Shown here: positions 1-9,354 of the stretch, piece after piece
Layout of the letters: every line of letters starts with the position of its first letter
Position numbering within the stretch: the first letter of the stretch is position 1
Assembly: GCF_000689255.1 (NCBI RefSeq)
Contig: NZ_HG964446.1
Location: 511,330-575,329, forward strand
From: Mycobacterium triplex
Lineage (GTDB): Bacteria; Actinomycetota; Actinomycetes; Mycobacteriales; Mycobacteriaceae
Direction of reading: 5' to 3'
DNA length: 64,000 nt
The notes under the pieces: model-generated
Database searches by the model: none
What the model was told of the DNA's origin: nothing
The model's input: the letters and a program-made list of their open reading frames with translations, nothing else
Position numbers and translations under genes: made by a program

Positions 1-167
1 GGGGACCCCTGGTAGCCCGATATGAAGGTCGCGGTGGTGCGCCCGTCGCATCCGTCCCGGCGCTGCTGCTGCAGCGGCAGCCGTACCAGGGCCTGTATCC
101 CTGTCATGAAGCTCTGTCCGTCGGACAGCAAGTACTTGTCGTCGAGAGCGCGTTTTGATGTCGGCAC
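1..167 (-). CDS. Indolepyruvate ferredoxin oxidoreductase family protein, N-terminal fragment
   Basis: Translating the minus strand from a GTG at 167 gives 55 residues open to the window edge. They contain LDDKYLLSDGQSFMTGIQAL followed by RLPLQQQRRD and FISGYQGS, the characteristic N-terminus of the fused IorA/IorB-type 2-oxoacid:ferredoxin oxidoreductases. These enzymes use TPP and Fe-S clusters to decarboxylate aryl- or branched-chain pyruvates to acyl-CoA. An AAAGGCGG ribosome site precedes the GTG; a TTG two codons upstream is an alternative start. Only the first part is visible, so the cofactor motifs cannot be checked. It lies downstream of and codirectional with the cyclase and FAD hydroxylase, suggesting shared use in aromatic or arylpyruvate breakdown. 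Confidence 0.75.
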   Translation of the reverse strand, partial: MPTSKRALDDKYLLSDGQSFMTGIQALVRLPLQQQRRDGCDGRTTATFISGYQGS

Positions 168-240
168 GGTCAAATACCGCCTTTGTGGGGGTCGCAGGCC
201 GTGAAACTCAGATACGGCGGTGCGATATCACACGCGTGAT

Positions 241-1005
241 TCATTCGGTTAGCAGTAGGACACGCAGCGGCGAACCGGTGCCGTTCTCCAGCTTGAGGGG
301 GAGCGCCACGAACACGCCGGTCGCAGGGACATCGGCTAGTCCCGTGAGGCCCTCAACGATGAGGATTCCGCGGGGCAGAAACCACTTGGTGTGCCCGGAA
401 CCACCAGAAATCTGGCCGTCGCTCAAGGAAAAATCGCAGGCCGAGGTGTCACATGCCACCGCTGCGACACCAGCACTCGCGAGGTACTCGCAGGCTTCAT
501 CCGAAAGGCCGGGCTCGTTTAGGCCCCACCATGCGCCGCCTTTGCTCGCGTCCCCGTCGGGCAGATATTGATCCCATCCGAACTCGACGATGGCCAAGTC
601 GCCGGGCTTAAGGGAAAAGCCGCCCCGCTCCGCAGCGGCCACCAATTGGCCTCGGCCGACAGGCCGGCCCGGCTGGGGAGCGTCGGCAGTGACGTCGAAT
701 TTCTTGAAGGGCCGAAAGAAGAGTGCATCGATGGGCAGGTCATGAATCGCCGGCCCGTTGGCCCAAAAATGATATGGGGCATCGACATGAGAACCGGAGT
801 GCTCCGGCAGTGTCCATACGTTCGCGGCCACCGCGACATCGACATCGGGACTGCGATCGGAGATATTTTGCACCTGCACATGTGGCATAGGGAAGAACAA
901 GGGAAGATCTGGTCGATACGTCGGTGAAACGTCGTGAACTCGCAGCCGTCTGACTGCCGACCCGATTTCAGCCAGCGACAACGCTGACTTGCGCGCTGCT
1001 GTCAT
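241..1005 (-). CDS. Cyclase family (kynurenine formamidase-like) metal-dependent hydrolase
   Basis: This 254-residue protein carries the cyclase/KynB metal motif as HSGSHVDAPYH (residues 69-79), matching the family pattern H-x-G-[TS]-H-x-D-x-P-x-H. Later it has acidic and histidine residues (CDTSACD, GSGHTKWFL) typical of the second half of the fold. Family members hydrolyse amides or lactones, including formylkynurenine and cyclic aromatic intermediates; the substrate here is unknown. The ATG at 1005 has an AGGAAGGAAA ribosome site. It sits 156 bases downstream of the FAD hydroxylase on the same strand and 74 bases upstream of the indolepyruvate oxidoreductase start, so it is probably part of one catabolic transcript. 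The cytoplasmic location is inferred from lack of a signal peptide. Confidence 0.75.
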   Translation of the reverse strand: MTAARKSALSLAEIGSAVRRLRVHDVSPTYRPDLPLFFPMPHVQVQNISDRSPDVDVAVAANVWTLPEHSGSHVDAPYHFWANGPAIHDLPIDALFFRPFKKFDVTADAPQPGRPVGRGQLVAAAERGGFSLKPGDLAIVEFGWDQYLPDGDASKGGAWWGLNEPGLSDEACEYLASAGVAAVACDTSACDFSLSDGQISGGSGHTKWFLPRGILIVEGLTGLADVPATGVFVALPLKLENGTGSPLRVLLLTE

Positions 1006-1161
1006 GTCGGTTTCCTTCCTCCCCCTTATGGCTGTTGAGGGATTACCCGAACGCTAAGTTGCCTCTACGGGCTGGCGCGAATGTCCGGTCCCACGTGTCG
1101 GAACAGGTGGAAACTTTCGGCCGCCCGCCGGATTGCGCTCCAACCAGCTGGTGCTGTGGCC

Positions 1162-2973
1162 TTAGTTGGTCGCGTGCGCGTCGGTGGCTGGATGGGTGGT
1201 CGGGTCGGGTTTTTTGCCGTGTTTGTGTTTTTGTTCGTCGGTTCGGGCGAGGGCTTGATGGAGGGCGGCGCGAAGTACGTCCTCGGTCTGCTTGGGTCGA
1301 CTGGCGCAGCGCCAGGCGATGTGTCGGTCGGGTCGCACGAGCAGTGCGCCCCGGTCATCGATTTCGCGTAACGCTGCCCAGTCGCCCAGGACGTCGTCGT
1401 ATTCGCAGCGATAGCCGACCCGGTACACGGGCAGTTCGATGCCGAGTTCGGCGCTGAGCTTGTCCGCTGCCTGGGCCCACGGTTCACCGCCTATGCCCAC
1501 GATCAAGCAGAAGCGTCCATGTCCAGCCAGATCCAGTGTCGATACTTTCTTGCGTTGGTGTTCGACCCAGGCGTGCGGCAGATATGCCCCGGGGTGAGTG
1601 GTTGGCTGGTAATGCAACACTGGATCACGCGTCGGTTCTGGGAATGGTGTCCCGTCATCGATCACCGCCCGCGAGGTGTAGCGCTGACCAAGTTCCACGC
1701 CAAGAGCGTTGGATCGATAGTTTTGCAGTGCCACCGCCGCGGCCAGGGCCTCGCGTTGTTCAGCTGCACCCGGCGCGTCGGAGGCGAGGTTGTTCAAGGA
1801 CACCCACGCCTCTTCGGGCGACTGCTCACGACGCAGCCCAAGTGCTTCGACCGCGGCAGCTTGATTCTTTAAGTTCTGGATTGCCCGGTCGACGATTTGT
1901 TTGCCGACGGGCTGGCGTTCCTCGTGGTAGCTGTCGAGCAGGTCCTCGCCGGCGCGTCCTGAGAGCACATAGGCCAGCTTCCAGGCCAGGTTGTAGGCGT
2001 CCTGGATCGAGGTGTTGCTGCCCAGACCTCCCGCCGGCGGGTGGCGATGGGCCGCATCGCCCATCAAGAAAACCCGCCCACGGCGGTACTCCTTGGCCAC
2101 TACATTATTGACCTGCCACTTGCTGGTGCCCTTCAGCCGGATTTGTGCGCTGGGATCCCCGATCAACGTACGCGTGAACTGTGTTACCGCGGCCTCAGAG
2201 GTGTCGGGCTCGCCCTGTGACGGGTCATACTCACGCATCAGCACCCAGTCACTAAATGGGCGCACACAAATGAAGGCACCCGAGCCCACCCACGAATCCG
2301 CCCCCGGCTGCAAGATCGTGTAGATCACTCCGGGTCGGTGCGCGGCGTATTCAGCAAGATCGACCTCGACCCACATATTCAACATATGTTTGATTGCCGA
2401 TTCGCCCTCGATCCGGAAGCCAAGCTGCTCGGCCACCCGCGAACGCCCACCATCGGCGCCGATCACATACTGTGACCGAACCAGATACTCGCCCTCCGCA
2501 TCGCGGACCCGAGACAGGACTGCCTCCGGGGATGGCGTCACGTCCAGGAGCTCATGGGAGAAGCGGACGTCCGCGCCCCGCTCGACCGCCGCTTGAAGCA
2601 ACTCTGGCTCGACCAGGTGCTGGCCAGCGTTGTACCCGTCGCAGGGACTGGCCGCCACGTAGTCGGCCATTCGAGCCCCGGTGCCATACGAGGCGTAACG
2701 GAAGATCTCCGGGCCCGTGAAGCTCGTCGCAATCACATTGTTGCCGAGCGTCTTTAAAGGGATTCCTACCGCACGCACCCGGTGCTCGATGCCGAGATCG
2801 CGCAGGGTCTCGACCGTGCGCTGATTGGTGATCGTTGCGCGCGGTTGGGGTGCCGTGCCGGGATGGCGCGAGATGGTGATTGCCGAGATGCTGAACATCC
2901 CTAGGAACGCAGATGCAGTTAAACCCGCGGGTCCCGCACCAACAACCAAGACGTCAGTTTCGAACGTGCGCAT
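1162..2973 (-). CDS. FAD-dependent aromatic hydroxylase (phenol/dichlorophenol hydroxylase type)
   Basis: The 603-residue protein is a class A flavoprotein monooxygenase. It has the FAD-binding GAGPAGL (12-18), the DG motif GADGGRSRV (172-180) and the GD motif GDAAHRHPP (305-313) followed by GLGSNTSIQDAYNLAWKL. A thioredoxin-like C-terminal domain follows, as in phenol and 2,4-dichlorophenol 6-monooxygenases. Enzymes of this family hydroxylate phenolic rings with NAD(P)H and O2; the ring substrate cannot be told from sequence. The start ATG at 2973 follows a GGAGGAT ribosome site. A flavin reductase gene lies 487 bases upstream on the same strand, although class A hydroxylases normally do not need one. 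The C-terminal end is Lys/His/Thr-rich (last about 20 residues) and may be non-conserved. Confidence 0.85.
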   Translation of the reverse strand: MRTFETDVLVVGAGPAGLTASAFLGMFSISAITISRHPGTAPQPRATITNQRTVETLRDLGIEHRVRAVGIPLKTLGNNVIATSFTGPEIFRYASYGTGARMADYVAASPCDGYNAGQHLVEPELLQAAVERGADVRFSHELLDVTPSPEAVLSRVRDAEGEYLVRSQYVIGADGGRSRVAEQLGFRIEGESAIKHMLNMWVEVDLAEYAAHRPGVIYTILQPGADSWVGSGAFICVRPFSDWVLMREYDPSQGEPDTSEAAVTQFTRTLIGDPSAQIRLKGTSKWQVNNVVAKEYRRGRVFLMGDAAHRHPPAGGLGSNTSIQDAYNLAWKLAYVLSGRAGEDLLDSYHEERQPVGKQIVDRAIQNLKNQAAAVEALGLRREQSPEEAWVSLNNLASDAPGAAEQREALAAAVALQNYRSNALGVELGQRYTSRAVIDDGTPFPEPTRDPVLHYQPTTHPGAYLPHAWVEHQRKKVSTLDLAGHGRFCLIVGIGGEPWAQAADKLSAELGIELPVYRVGYRCEYDDVLGDWAALREIDDRGALLVRPDRHIAWRCASRPKQTEDVLRAALHQALARTDEQKHKHGKKPDPTTHPATDAHATN

Positions 2974-3460
2974 GGCTATCCTCCGACCGTTCTGTCAGCG
3001 ACACCCGGTCATCGCGGCGGCAGCGCTGCTATCCAGTCCGCAGGTCGAGGGTCGTGATCTTGTGTGCTGTCTAGCAATCAGCACCAACCAACTGCCAGCA
3101 TCCTGTTCCGTTGAATGGACGGCATCAAGCACGCCGCCGCAAGGTGTCACTAGCTCGATCACCTACTGCTCCACGGCGACAACGCTTTTGCGGCGCAGTA
3201 TTGGGAAAAAACCAGATGGGCGAGATTCTTGATACCCACGATTGCGAACTGACGGAGCAAGGACGGTTCATCCGGTCCGAGTTGGGGGCCAATAGACGGA
3301 CATTTGCCCGCGAGGATCGCTGCACGCAGTCGACCAGCGGGAGAACGGATGCGCGAGAGTTGGCCGCATCGTGCACCATATCGAGCTAGGCCATGGAGCG
3401 CTGTTGACCGACTCGACGGCTCTAGGGGCTCTTCATTAAGCGATCGCACATTGCAGCATG
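2974..3460. other. Intergenic stretch, no supported gene
   Basis: This 487-base gap lies between the FAD hydroxylase start and the FMN reductase stop. Open frames on both strands lack ribosome sites, family motifs and plausible composition. No convincing hairpin terminator or palindrome was seen. It may carry the hydroxylase promoter. Confidence 0.5.
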
Positions 3461-4078
3461 TCATCGCGGCAGGACCGGCGTCGCGCCTTCGTGGATCGCC
3501 GCGGCCGGCTGGCGCGTTGCGCGAAGATTCGAAAGAGGGCCGGCCCAATGTCGGAGCTCGTCGAGCATCGCAACGGCGGCGGCTTCGAGTTCCGGGCCGG
3601 GCTTGAAATCGCTGCCCTGAATCAGTTTGAAGACGAAGGGGATCGAGACCGCCTCGGGGATTGGCATCATCTTCAGCGTGGTCACGATCTGTTTGATCAC
3701 CTCCACCGCGCGGGTGCCAGCGGATACGCCGCCATAGCTTACGAAACCGACTGGCTTGTAATGCCATTCGTGGTGCAAGTAACTTAGCGCGTTGATCAGG
3801 CTTGGCGGCGGCCCGTGGTTGTACTCAGGGGTGACAAAGACGAAGGCTTCGGCCTGGTCGACCTTCATACTCCACCGTCGCGTGTGTTCCTTGGTGTAAA
3901 GCGCATCGCGGGGAAGATTTGGCTCGTCGAGCATGGGCAGGCCGAACTCGACCAGGTCGAGAAGTTCGACCTCAAAACCGCCGTGCTGCCTTGCAGCGTC
4001 GGCGGCCCAGGCCCCTATGCGGCCACCGAGCCGCCCGGGGCGAGTGCTAGCTATGACGACCCGCAATTTCGACACCAT
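3461..4078 (-). CDS. NADPH-dependent FMN reductase
   Basis: From the ATG at 4078 the protein has 205 residues and begins MVSKLRVVIASTRPGR, the flavodoxin-like phosphate-binding loop typical of NADPH-dependent FMN reductases. TPEYNHGPPPSLINAL in the middle is the second signature of the family. It probably reduces FMN or quinones with NADPH in the cytoplasm. The reading frame is open further upstream (to 4141), but the GGGAGAAG ribosome site and homology favour 4078. Being upstream of the FAD hydroxylase on the same strand, it may supply reduced flavin or detoxify quinones produced during aromatic degradation; this is inference. Confidence 0.8.
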   Translation of the reverse strand: MVSKLRVVIASTRPGRLGGRIGAWAADAARQHGGFEVELLDLVEFGLPMLDEPNLPRDALYTKEHTRRWSMKVDQAEAFVFVTPEYNHGPPPSLINALSYLHHEWHYKPVGFVSYGGVSAGTRAVEVIKQIVTTLKMMPIPEAVSIPFVFKLIQGSDFKPGPELEAAAVAMLDELRHWAGPLSNLRATRQPAAAIHEGATPVLPR

Positions 4079-4920
4079 TCGCTTCTCCCGTGTTGACGAG
4101 TCCGCCTGTACGCATCGTTGGTATGCGGGGTGCCCATTCAAACGCCAGTCGTCAGTTCCAACTGTCGGGACCGGCAGGTGTCCGCGTTCCGTGGTCCGGG
4201 ATCAGCGTCAGGCTCGAGGGCTTTTTCGTCATCTCGATGCGGGAGGCTTGACTGGCGCCAAGACCGTCCTAGCTTCCTTTACCCGACCGTTTCGACGTTC
4301 CTGGACAATCCCGCGCGCAGGGAGTGAGATGAGCGCGATTGCCTTGTGGGCCGTTGTAGCGGTGGATGCCGAATTCCGCAGGTACATCGTGTTTATCGAG
4401 CGAGCCGTTGGTCCGCACACCACCAACGGGACGGTTACTGTGTGTCACTGCGGTTTCCGGGTCGAACTGACTCCCTGGTCATTGTGGAGCCAGCGCCAAG
4501 ATTTGGCCGGTACTCGAACACCACAATGGCGCGCGACCGCGTCCGATCCCACTGGGCGGAACTTATTCCTTGCCGCACGCGGAGCCTAGTGCGCACGATC
4601 CTCGACGCGGACGACGACAGGACGGATGAAGGTGAGTCAACATCGTCTCGCGAAGCGCAAGGTAGCGGAGGGCGCATGACGCGTACAGATCTCGGATCGA
4701 AGGAGACGCAATATGTCTTAACGCCGACGATCTCGGCGGTACGTCTGACATCGGGGGAGGACCCCGCGGGCAGGGGCCGCATCAAGCGCGCCTCACACGA
4801 CTCGACACGGGTGACATTCATCCCTCGAGCCCGGCCGATCCCATTCCAAGCGACTGACCGAAGATCGGCTCAGCTGTCGACGGTCATAGGAAAACAACGC
4901 ACCAAAAAGGGAGTTAACAA
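4079..4920. other. Long intergenic region upstream of the mce operon
   Basis: About 840 bases separate the divergent FMN reductase from the first ORF ahead of the mce operon. Open frames on both strands (for example 4346-4924 plus) are rich in Arg/Ser/Thr, lack recognisable motifs and look like noise or decayed coding sequence. The mce promoter is expected here or just downstream, but no clear -10/-35 pair or operator could be assigned. Confidence 0.45.
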
Positions 4921-5052
4921 ATGACGATCCACAAGGTCGTGGTCGGATCGGCCAGCGCATCTTGCCGATTGCCGAAGATGTTCGCTCCCGGCCGATTCGT
5001 GCACAGCTCTTGGTGGCAACCGGGCCCAACTGTTACTAGTTGCATCTGGTGA
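4921..5052 (+). CDS. Possible small ORF (43 aa) before yrbEA
   Basis: An ATG at 4921 is preceded by AAAAAGGGAGTTAACAA, a good ribosome site, and opens a 43-codon frame beginning MTIHKVVVGSASAS and ending CIW. It stops 26 bases before the yrbEA start. No family is recognised. It could be a leader peptide, the stump of a truncated gene, or chance. The good ribosome site is the only support. Confidence 0.3.
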   Translation: MTIHKVVVGSASASCRLPKMFAPGRFVHSSWWQPGPTVTSCIW

Positions 5053-5078
5053 GCGGGCTTTTTGGTCCGGAGGTTCGA

Positions 5079-5999
5079 ATGGTGGACGACCACGCGACTG
5101 CTACGTCGCTGCTGGCCGGTCGATCGGTCCCGAGCGGCCAAAGTGCCAACGGTGCAAAGATTCTCGGCGGTGTTCGACTGTCTGACGTCCGACGTTCCGG
5201 CGGTCACATTCGCGGCACTGGAAATCACGGCATTGCAATCACCGATAGGGTCGCAAGACCGGTTCGTGCTTTCGGCGGCTTCTTCGCCATGTGCCTGGAT
5301 ACGTTCGTGATGATGTTCCGGCCGCCCTGGGCTTGGCGAGAGTTTGTATTCCAGACCTGGTTCGTGGCACGTGTGTCCCTCGCACCAGCGGTCTTCATGG
5401 CTATCCCACTAATTGTGCTGGGGACCTACACCCTCAACATTCTCCTCGTAGAGTTTGGGGCTGGTGACCTATCGGGATCCGGTGTGGCATTTCTTGCGCT
5501 GACGCAAAGTGGCCCAATCGTAACGGTTCTCGTGATCTCCGGTGCGGCCGCCAGCGCGACTTGTGCTGACCTCGGCGCGCGTGCGATCCGTGAAGAACTC
5601 GATGCAATGCGTGTTCTGGGCATTAACCCGATCCAGGCGCTAGTGGTGCCGCGTGTGTTGGCGACAACCTTGGTCTCAGTTTTGCTTGCGTCCATCGTCA
5701 CGATGGTCGGCCTCGTGTGCGCATTCTTTTTCTCAGTATTCCTGCAGCACATTACTTCTGGCGCGTTCGTGGGGGGCCTAACGTTGCTGGCCGGTGTGTC
5801 CGAGGTCGTTATCTGCTTAGTTAAGGCGGCGATCTTCGGTCTGTCAGGGAGTCTGATCGCTTGCTATAAAGGCATGTCGGTAGGTGGTGGTCCCGCCGGG
5901 GTCGGAAATGCAGTCAACGAGACTGTGGTGTACACATTCCTGGCGTTGTTTCTCCTCAACATGATCGCCACGGCCGTCGGAGTGAAGGCAACGCTGTGA
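5079..5999 (+). CDS. yrbEA: YrbEA, MlaE-family permease subunit of the Mce transporter
   Basis: This 306-residue integral membrane protein is one of two MlaE/YrbE permease subunits that, with an ATPase encoded elsewhere, form an ABC-like lipid or sterol importer with the Mce proteins. The typical sequence begins around residue 60 (VRAFGGFFAMCLDT). It carries ARAIREELDAMRVLGINPIQ, the conserved cytoplasmic loop of the family, and ends in AVNETVVYTF. The ATG at 5079 follows GGAGG at optimal spacing; a TTG at 5040 is possible. The roughly 60-residue polar extension before the first conserved segment is longer than in the M. tuberculosis homologues I recall. It overlaps yrbEB by 4 bases. Confidence 0.93.
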   Translation: MVDDHATATSLLAGRSVPSGQSANGAKILGGVRLSDVRRSGGHIRGTGNHGIAITDRVARPVRAFGGFFAMCLDTFVMMFRPPWAWREFVFQTWFVARVSLAPAVFMAIPLIVLGTYTLNILLVEFGAGDLSGSGVAFLALTQSGPIVTVLVISGAAASATCADLGARAIREELDAMRVLGINPIQALVVPRVLATTLVSVLLASIVTMVGLVCAFFFSVFLQHITSGAFVGGLTLLAGVSEVVICLVKAAIFGLSGSLIACYKGMSVGGGPAGVGNAVNETVVYTFLALFLLNMIATAVGVKATL

Positions 6000-6850
6000 C
6001 GCAGGCAGCGCCTAGCCCGCTTCATCCAAGATTGCGCCGCGCCGTTGGCGGCACGGCGCAAGGCTGGAACCGGCTAGGGGTGCAGGCTCGTTTCTACGCA
6101 GAGACGATTCGCGGTAGCAGAGATGCGATTCTTCGGTATCCGAGCGAATTGCTTCGGCTCATCGCCGAAATGAGCCTTGGCATTGGTGCGCTGGCATTGA
6201 TCGGCGGCGCGGTGGTCATCATTGGATTCCTGACGCTATCGACCGGATCACTGCTAGCGATACAGCTATACCCCCAACTTCAGCAAGTTGGTGTCGACGC
6301 CTTGGCTGGATTTTTATCGGCGATGGTCAACGTCCGGTTCATTGGTCCGCTGATCGCCGGTATCGGGCTTGCCGCAACGATTGGTGCTGGCGCGACAGCT
6401 CAACTGGGCGCCATGCGGATCAGCGAGGAGATTGACGCGCTCGAGGCGATGGGTATCCGCGCCGTCCCCTACTTGTGTTCGAGCCGATTGGTGGCCGGCG
6501 TCATTGTGGTCATGCCGTTGTTTTCGGTCGCGATGTTGATGGCATTTACGGCCACGCGCGTCGGCACTACGGCCGTGTATGGGCAATCGACTGGCGTCTA
6601 CGACCATTACTTCAACACCTTTCTCAACCCCGCTGATTTACTCTGGTCCTTCTTCCAGGCGGTAGTACTGGCCATCGTCGTGATGCTGATCCACACCCAC
6701 TACGGTTTCAGCGCATCGGGCGGCCCGGCGGGCGTCGGCGAAGCCGTAGGACGGGCGGTCCGTGCCTCGCTTGTCGCAGTCGTCGTCGTTACGCTGTTGG
6801 TGTCGTTAGCCATATACGGGCCCTCCGGCAGCTTCCACCTTTCGGGTTAG
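5996..6850 (+). CDS. yrbEB: YrbEB, MlaE-family permease subunit of the Mce transporter
   Basis: A 284-residue membrane protein homologous to YrbEA and its presumed permease partner. The GTG start overlaps the yrbEA stop (GTGA), implying translational coupling. It contains MRISEEIDALEAMGIRAVPYL, the MlaE cytoplasmic loop, and the C-terminal GGPAGVGEAVGRAVRAS motif. Several hydrophobic segments (for example LGIGALALIGGAVVIIGFL) are predicted membrane spans. It sits immediately before mceA in the standard mce gene order. Confidence 0.93.
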   Translation: MTQAAPSPLHPRLRRAVGGTAQGWNRLGVQARFYAETIRGSRDAILRYPSELLRLIAEMSLGIGALALIGGAVVIIGFLTLSTGSLLAIQLYPQLQQVGVDALAGFLSAMVNVRFIGPLIAGIGLAATIGAGATAQLGAMRISEEIDALEAMGIRAVPYLCSSRLVAGVIVVMPLFSVAMLMAFTATRVGTTAVYGQSTGVYDHYFNTFLNPADLLWSFFQAVVLAIVVMLIHTHYGFSASGGPAGVGEAVGRAVRASLVAVVVVTLLVSLAIYGPSGSFHLSG

Positions 6851-6853
6851 CGC

Positions 6854-8329
6854 ATGAAATCGAGACGGGAAGGCCGACTCCACCCAGCGTGGTGGGCGCT
6901 CATTCTCGTGGCCGTCGTGGCCATATTCGTATTCGCTACAATTTCGCGGTTCCTAGGAACTTTCGACTCCAACGTGCCTGTTGTGGTTACCTCAGATCGG
7001 TCTGGTCTGGTTATGGAGCCCGGCGCGAAAGTCAAGCTGCGCGGTGTAGAAGTTGGGCGGGTCAGCGACCTTCGGGGCCGTTACGACTCGGTGCGTCTAA
7101 ATCTCGAAATATTCCCCGATCAAGTCAAGCACATTCCAGCGAACGTGAAGGCGCAGATCCGTTCGACCACATTGTTCGGAACCAAGTACATCGAACTCAC
7201 CCTCCCCGACGACCCCAGCTCGAAGCGGCTGGCCGCCGGCATGGTCATTCCAGCGCAAAACGTTGCGACTGAGGTGAATACCGTCTTCCAGAATTTGGTG
7301 AACGTGCTGAACCAGATCGACCCGGCCAAGCTCGATGGCGTCTTGACAGCACTTTCAGAGGGCTTGCGGGGACAAGGACCCAGGTTAGGTGAGGCGACTA
7401 CTAAGGCCAATCAGGTGTTACTCGCAATGAACACGCGCACCGAGGCAATCCGGCGGGATTGGCGATCGCTGAAGGGATTCACCGACACCTATAGCGATGC
7501 AGCTCAACATATTCTAGCGGTACTCGATGCGGCCAGCACCACCAGCACAACTATTGTCAGCGATGCGGCAGCGCTGGATGCGCTGCTGGTCAACGTCATT
7601 GGCTTCTCGGAAGCCGGTACTAACCTCTTCGCACCGAACAAAGGCAACTTGATCCGAGCGGTCAACGACTTGGAACCGACGACGGCGCTGCTGCTTAAGT
7701 ACAACCCGGAGCTGACCTGCGTGCTGGTGGGCGCCTACACGACCCTCACCAAGTACTCCTATGCCGACACCGTTGGAGCCAATGGGTTCTCCGGGGCCAC
7801 CTCGGTCGGCCTCGAGTGGGGTGACGATCCATATAAATACCCGGACAACCTGCCGATCGTTGCCGCGAAAGGCGGTGAGGGAGGCAAACCAGGATGTGGG
7901 TCATTGCCAGACGTTTCCAAGAACTGGCCAGTGCGGCAACTGGTCACCAACACCGGTTGGGGTACCGGGCTGGATTGGCGACCAAACCCCGGCATCGGAT
8001 TTCCTGGGTGGGCCGACTACTTTCCCGTCACCCGTGCTGTGCCCGAGCCGCCAAGCATCCGTTACCCTGGCGGCCCTGCACCAGGTCCACCACCTGCTTA
8101 CCCGGGTGGGCCACCCTACGGCGCGCCATGGTACGCGCCAGACGGCGCGCCGTTGTTTCCTGGACTGCCACAGCGCCTGCCGTCGGATCCGCCGCCACCC
8201 GATGCGTCCAATCCGTCGCCTGAATTGCAACCATCTGCGCCGCCGCTCCAATCGCGGGAGCCGACGCCGCCCTCGCCCGATGGTGCAGCACGCGAAGCTC
8301 CACAAGTAGTGAGCGGACAACAGCAATGA
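6854..8329 (+). CDS. mceA: MceA, MCE-family substrate-binding protein
   Basis: The 491-residue protein has one N-terminal membrane anchor (about residues 13-33, WWALILVAVVAIFVFATI). An MCE/MlaD domain follows (VVVTSDRSGLVMEPGAKVKLRGVEVGRV...), then a long helical region and a proline/glycine-rich tail from about residue 395. MceA-F assemble into a heterohexameric tunnel across the periplasm for lipophilic substrates. The low-complexity PGG/PPP tail is common in mycobacterial Mce proteins and may interact with the cell wall. It begins 3 bases after yrbEB and overlaps mceB by 4 bases. Confidence 0.93.
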   Translation: MKSRREGRLHPAWWALILVAVVAIFVFATISRFLGTFDSNVPVVVTSDRSGLVMEPGAKVKLRGVEVGRVSDLRGRYDSVRLNLEIFPDQVKHIPANVKAQIRSTTLFGTKYIELTLPDDPSSKRLAAGMVIPAQNVATEVNTVFQNLVNVLNQIDPAKLDGVLTALSEGLRGQGPRLGEATTKANQVLLAMNTRTEAIRRDWRSLKGFTDTYSDAAQHILAVLDAASTTSTTIVSDAAALDALLVNVIGFSEAGTNLFAPNKGNLIRAVNDLEPTTALLLKYNPELTCVLVGAYTTLTKYSYADTVGANGFSGATSVGLEWGDDPYKYPDNLPIVAAKGGEGGKPGCGSLPDVSKNWPVRQLVTNTGWGTGLDWRPNPGIGFPGWADYFPVTRAVPEPPSIRYPGGPAPGPPPAYPGGPPYGAPWYAPDGAPLFPGLPQRLPSDPPPPDASNPSPELQPSAPPLQSREPTPPSPDGAAREAPQVVSGQQQ

Positions 8330-9354
8330 GAAACAGACTCAAGGGTGTTATGTGGCGATTGGGAATCTTTTTCGCGATCAGCCTGCTGTTCATGGCCGCA
8401 ATGTTCGCGATCTTCGCTCAGGTGCGCTTCCAAGCAGAAAAGCAATACACGGCCGAGTTCTCCAATGTGTCCGGGCTAAAAGAAGGCCAGTTCGTCCGCA
8501 TCGCCGGCGTGGAAGTCGGTAAAGTTAAACAACTTTCGCTGCGCCCTGACACGACGGTCTCGGTGAAGTTCAGTGCCGACGACTCGGTTGTGCTCACTCA
8601 TGGCAGCAGGGTCGTAATCCGCTACGACGACCTGGTCGGCGGTCGCTACCTGGCGCTTGAGGAAGGTGCTGGAAGTACTATTCCACTTAAACCTGGTGAC
8701 ACCATCCCGCTATCCAACACCTCGCCGGCGTTGGACTTGGATGCATTGATCGGCGGGTTTCGCCCGTTGTTTCGTGCGCTTGACCCCAAACAGGTGAACG
8801 CGCTTTCAGGCCAGTTGATCGCAGCCTTCCAAGGACAAGGCGAAACGCTTAACTCTTTCTTCGAGCAGACTGCCGCGCTGACGACGATGCTCGCAGACCG
8901 CGACCAGCTCATCGGTCAGGTCGTCGTCAACCTTAACACCGTGCTGGGTTCACTAGGCGACCAAAACAGTCAGTTCGCGAAGGCGGTTGACTCATTGTCA
9001 CAGCTGGTTTCGACGCTGGCTGCCCGCAAGGACGACATCAGCAACGCCGTGGCCTACTCCAACGCGGCGGCGAGCTCCATCGCCAGCTTGCTGTCGCAAT
9101 CGCGTCCACTGATCCAACGTGTCGTTCATGAAACCGACCGCACGGGCGGAGTCGTGCTAGCCGATCATGACTACGTCGACAACCTTATCGCCACGCTGCC
9201 CGATGCCTATCAGGCGCTGAGCCGACAAGGCCTGTACGGCGACTACTTTGGCTTCTACCTGTGCAACTTGTCGCTAAAAGTCAACGGCAAGGGTGGACAG
9301 CCGGTGTACATCAAAGTCATCAGCCAGCCCAGCGGACGGTGCACACCCAAGTGA
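8326..9354 (+). CDS. mceB: MceB, MCE-family protein
   Basis: A 342-residue MCE protein starting at ATG 8326 within the mceA stop (ATGA). It has an N-terminal transmembrane helix (residues about 7-29), then the MCE domain (YTAEFSNVSGLKEGQFVRIAG) with ligand-tunnel residues, then a helical segment. It ends in FYLCNLSLKVNGKGGQPVYIKV, a conserved MceB C-terminus with one cysteine. No proline-rich tail is present, as is usual for MceB. It is part of the coupled mce operon. Confidence 0.93.
   Translation: MRNRLKGVMWRLGIFFAISLLFMAAMFAIFAQVRFQAEKQYTAEFSNVSGLKEGQFVRIAGVEVGKVKQLSLRPDTTVSVKFSADDSVVLTHGSRVVIRYDDLVGGRYLALEEGAGSTIPLKPGDTIPLSNTSPALDLDALIGGFRPLFRALDPKQVNALSGQLIAAFQGQGETLNSFFEQTAALTTMLADRDQLIGQVVVNLNTVLGSLGDQNSQFAKAVDSLSQLVSTLAARKDDISNAVAYSNAAASSIASLLSQSRPLIQRVVHETDRTGGVVLADHDYVDNLIATLPDAYQALSRQGLYGDYFGFYLCNLSLKVNGKGGQPVYIKVISQPSGRCTPK

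Noticed and set aside
3159..3767. 202-codon minus-strand open frame
   Set aside because: Overlaps the FMN reductase in another frame and has no family features.
4346..4924. 192-codon plus-strand open frame before the mce operon
   Set aside because: No ribosome site or recognisable domain, Arg/Ser/Thr-rich composition; treated as non-coding.
8040..8140. Apparent short tandem repeats
   Set aside because: They encode the low-complexity Pro/Gly tail of MceA, not a separate repeat element.
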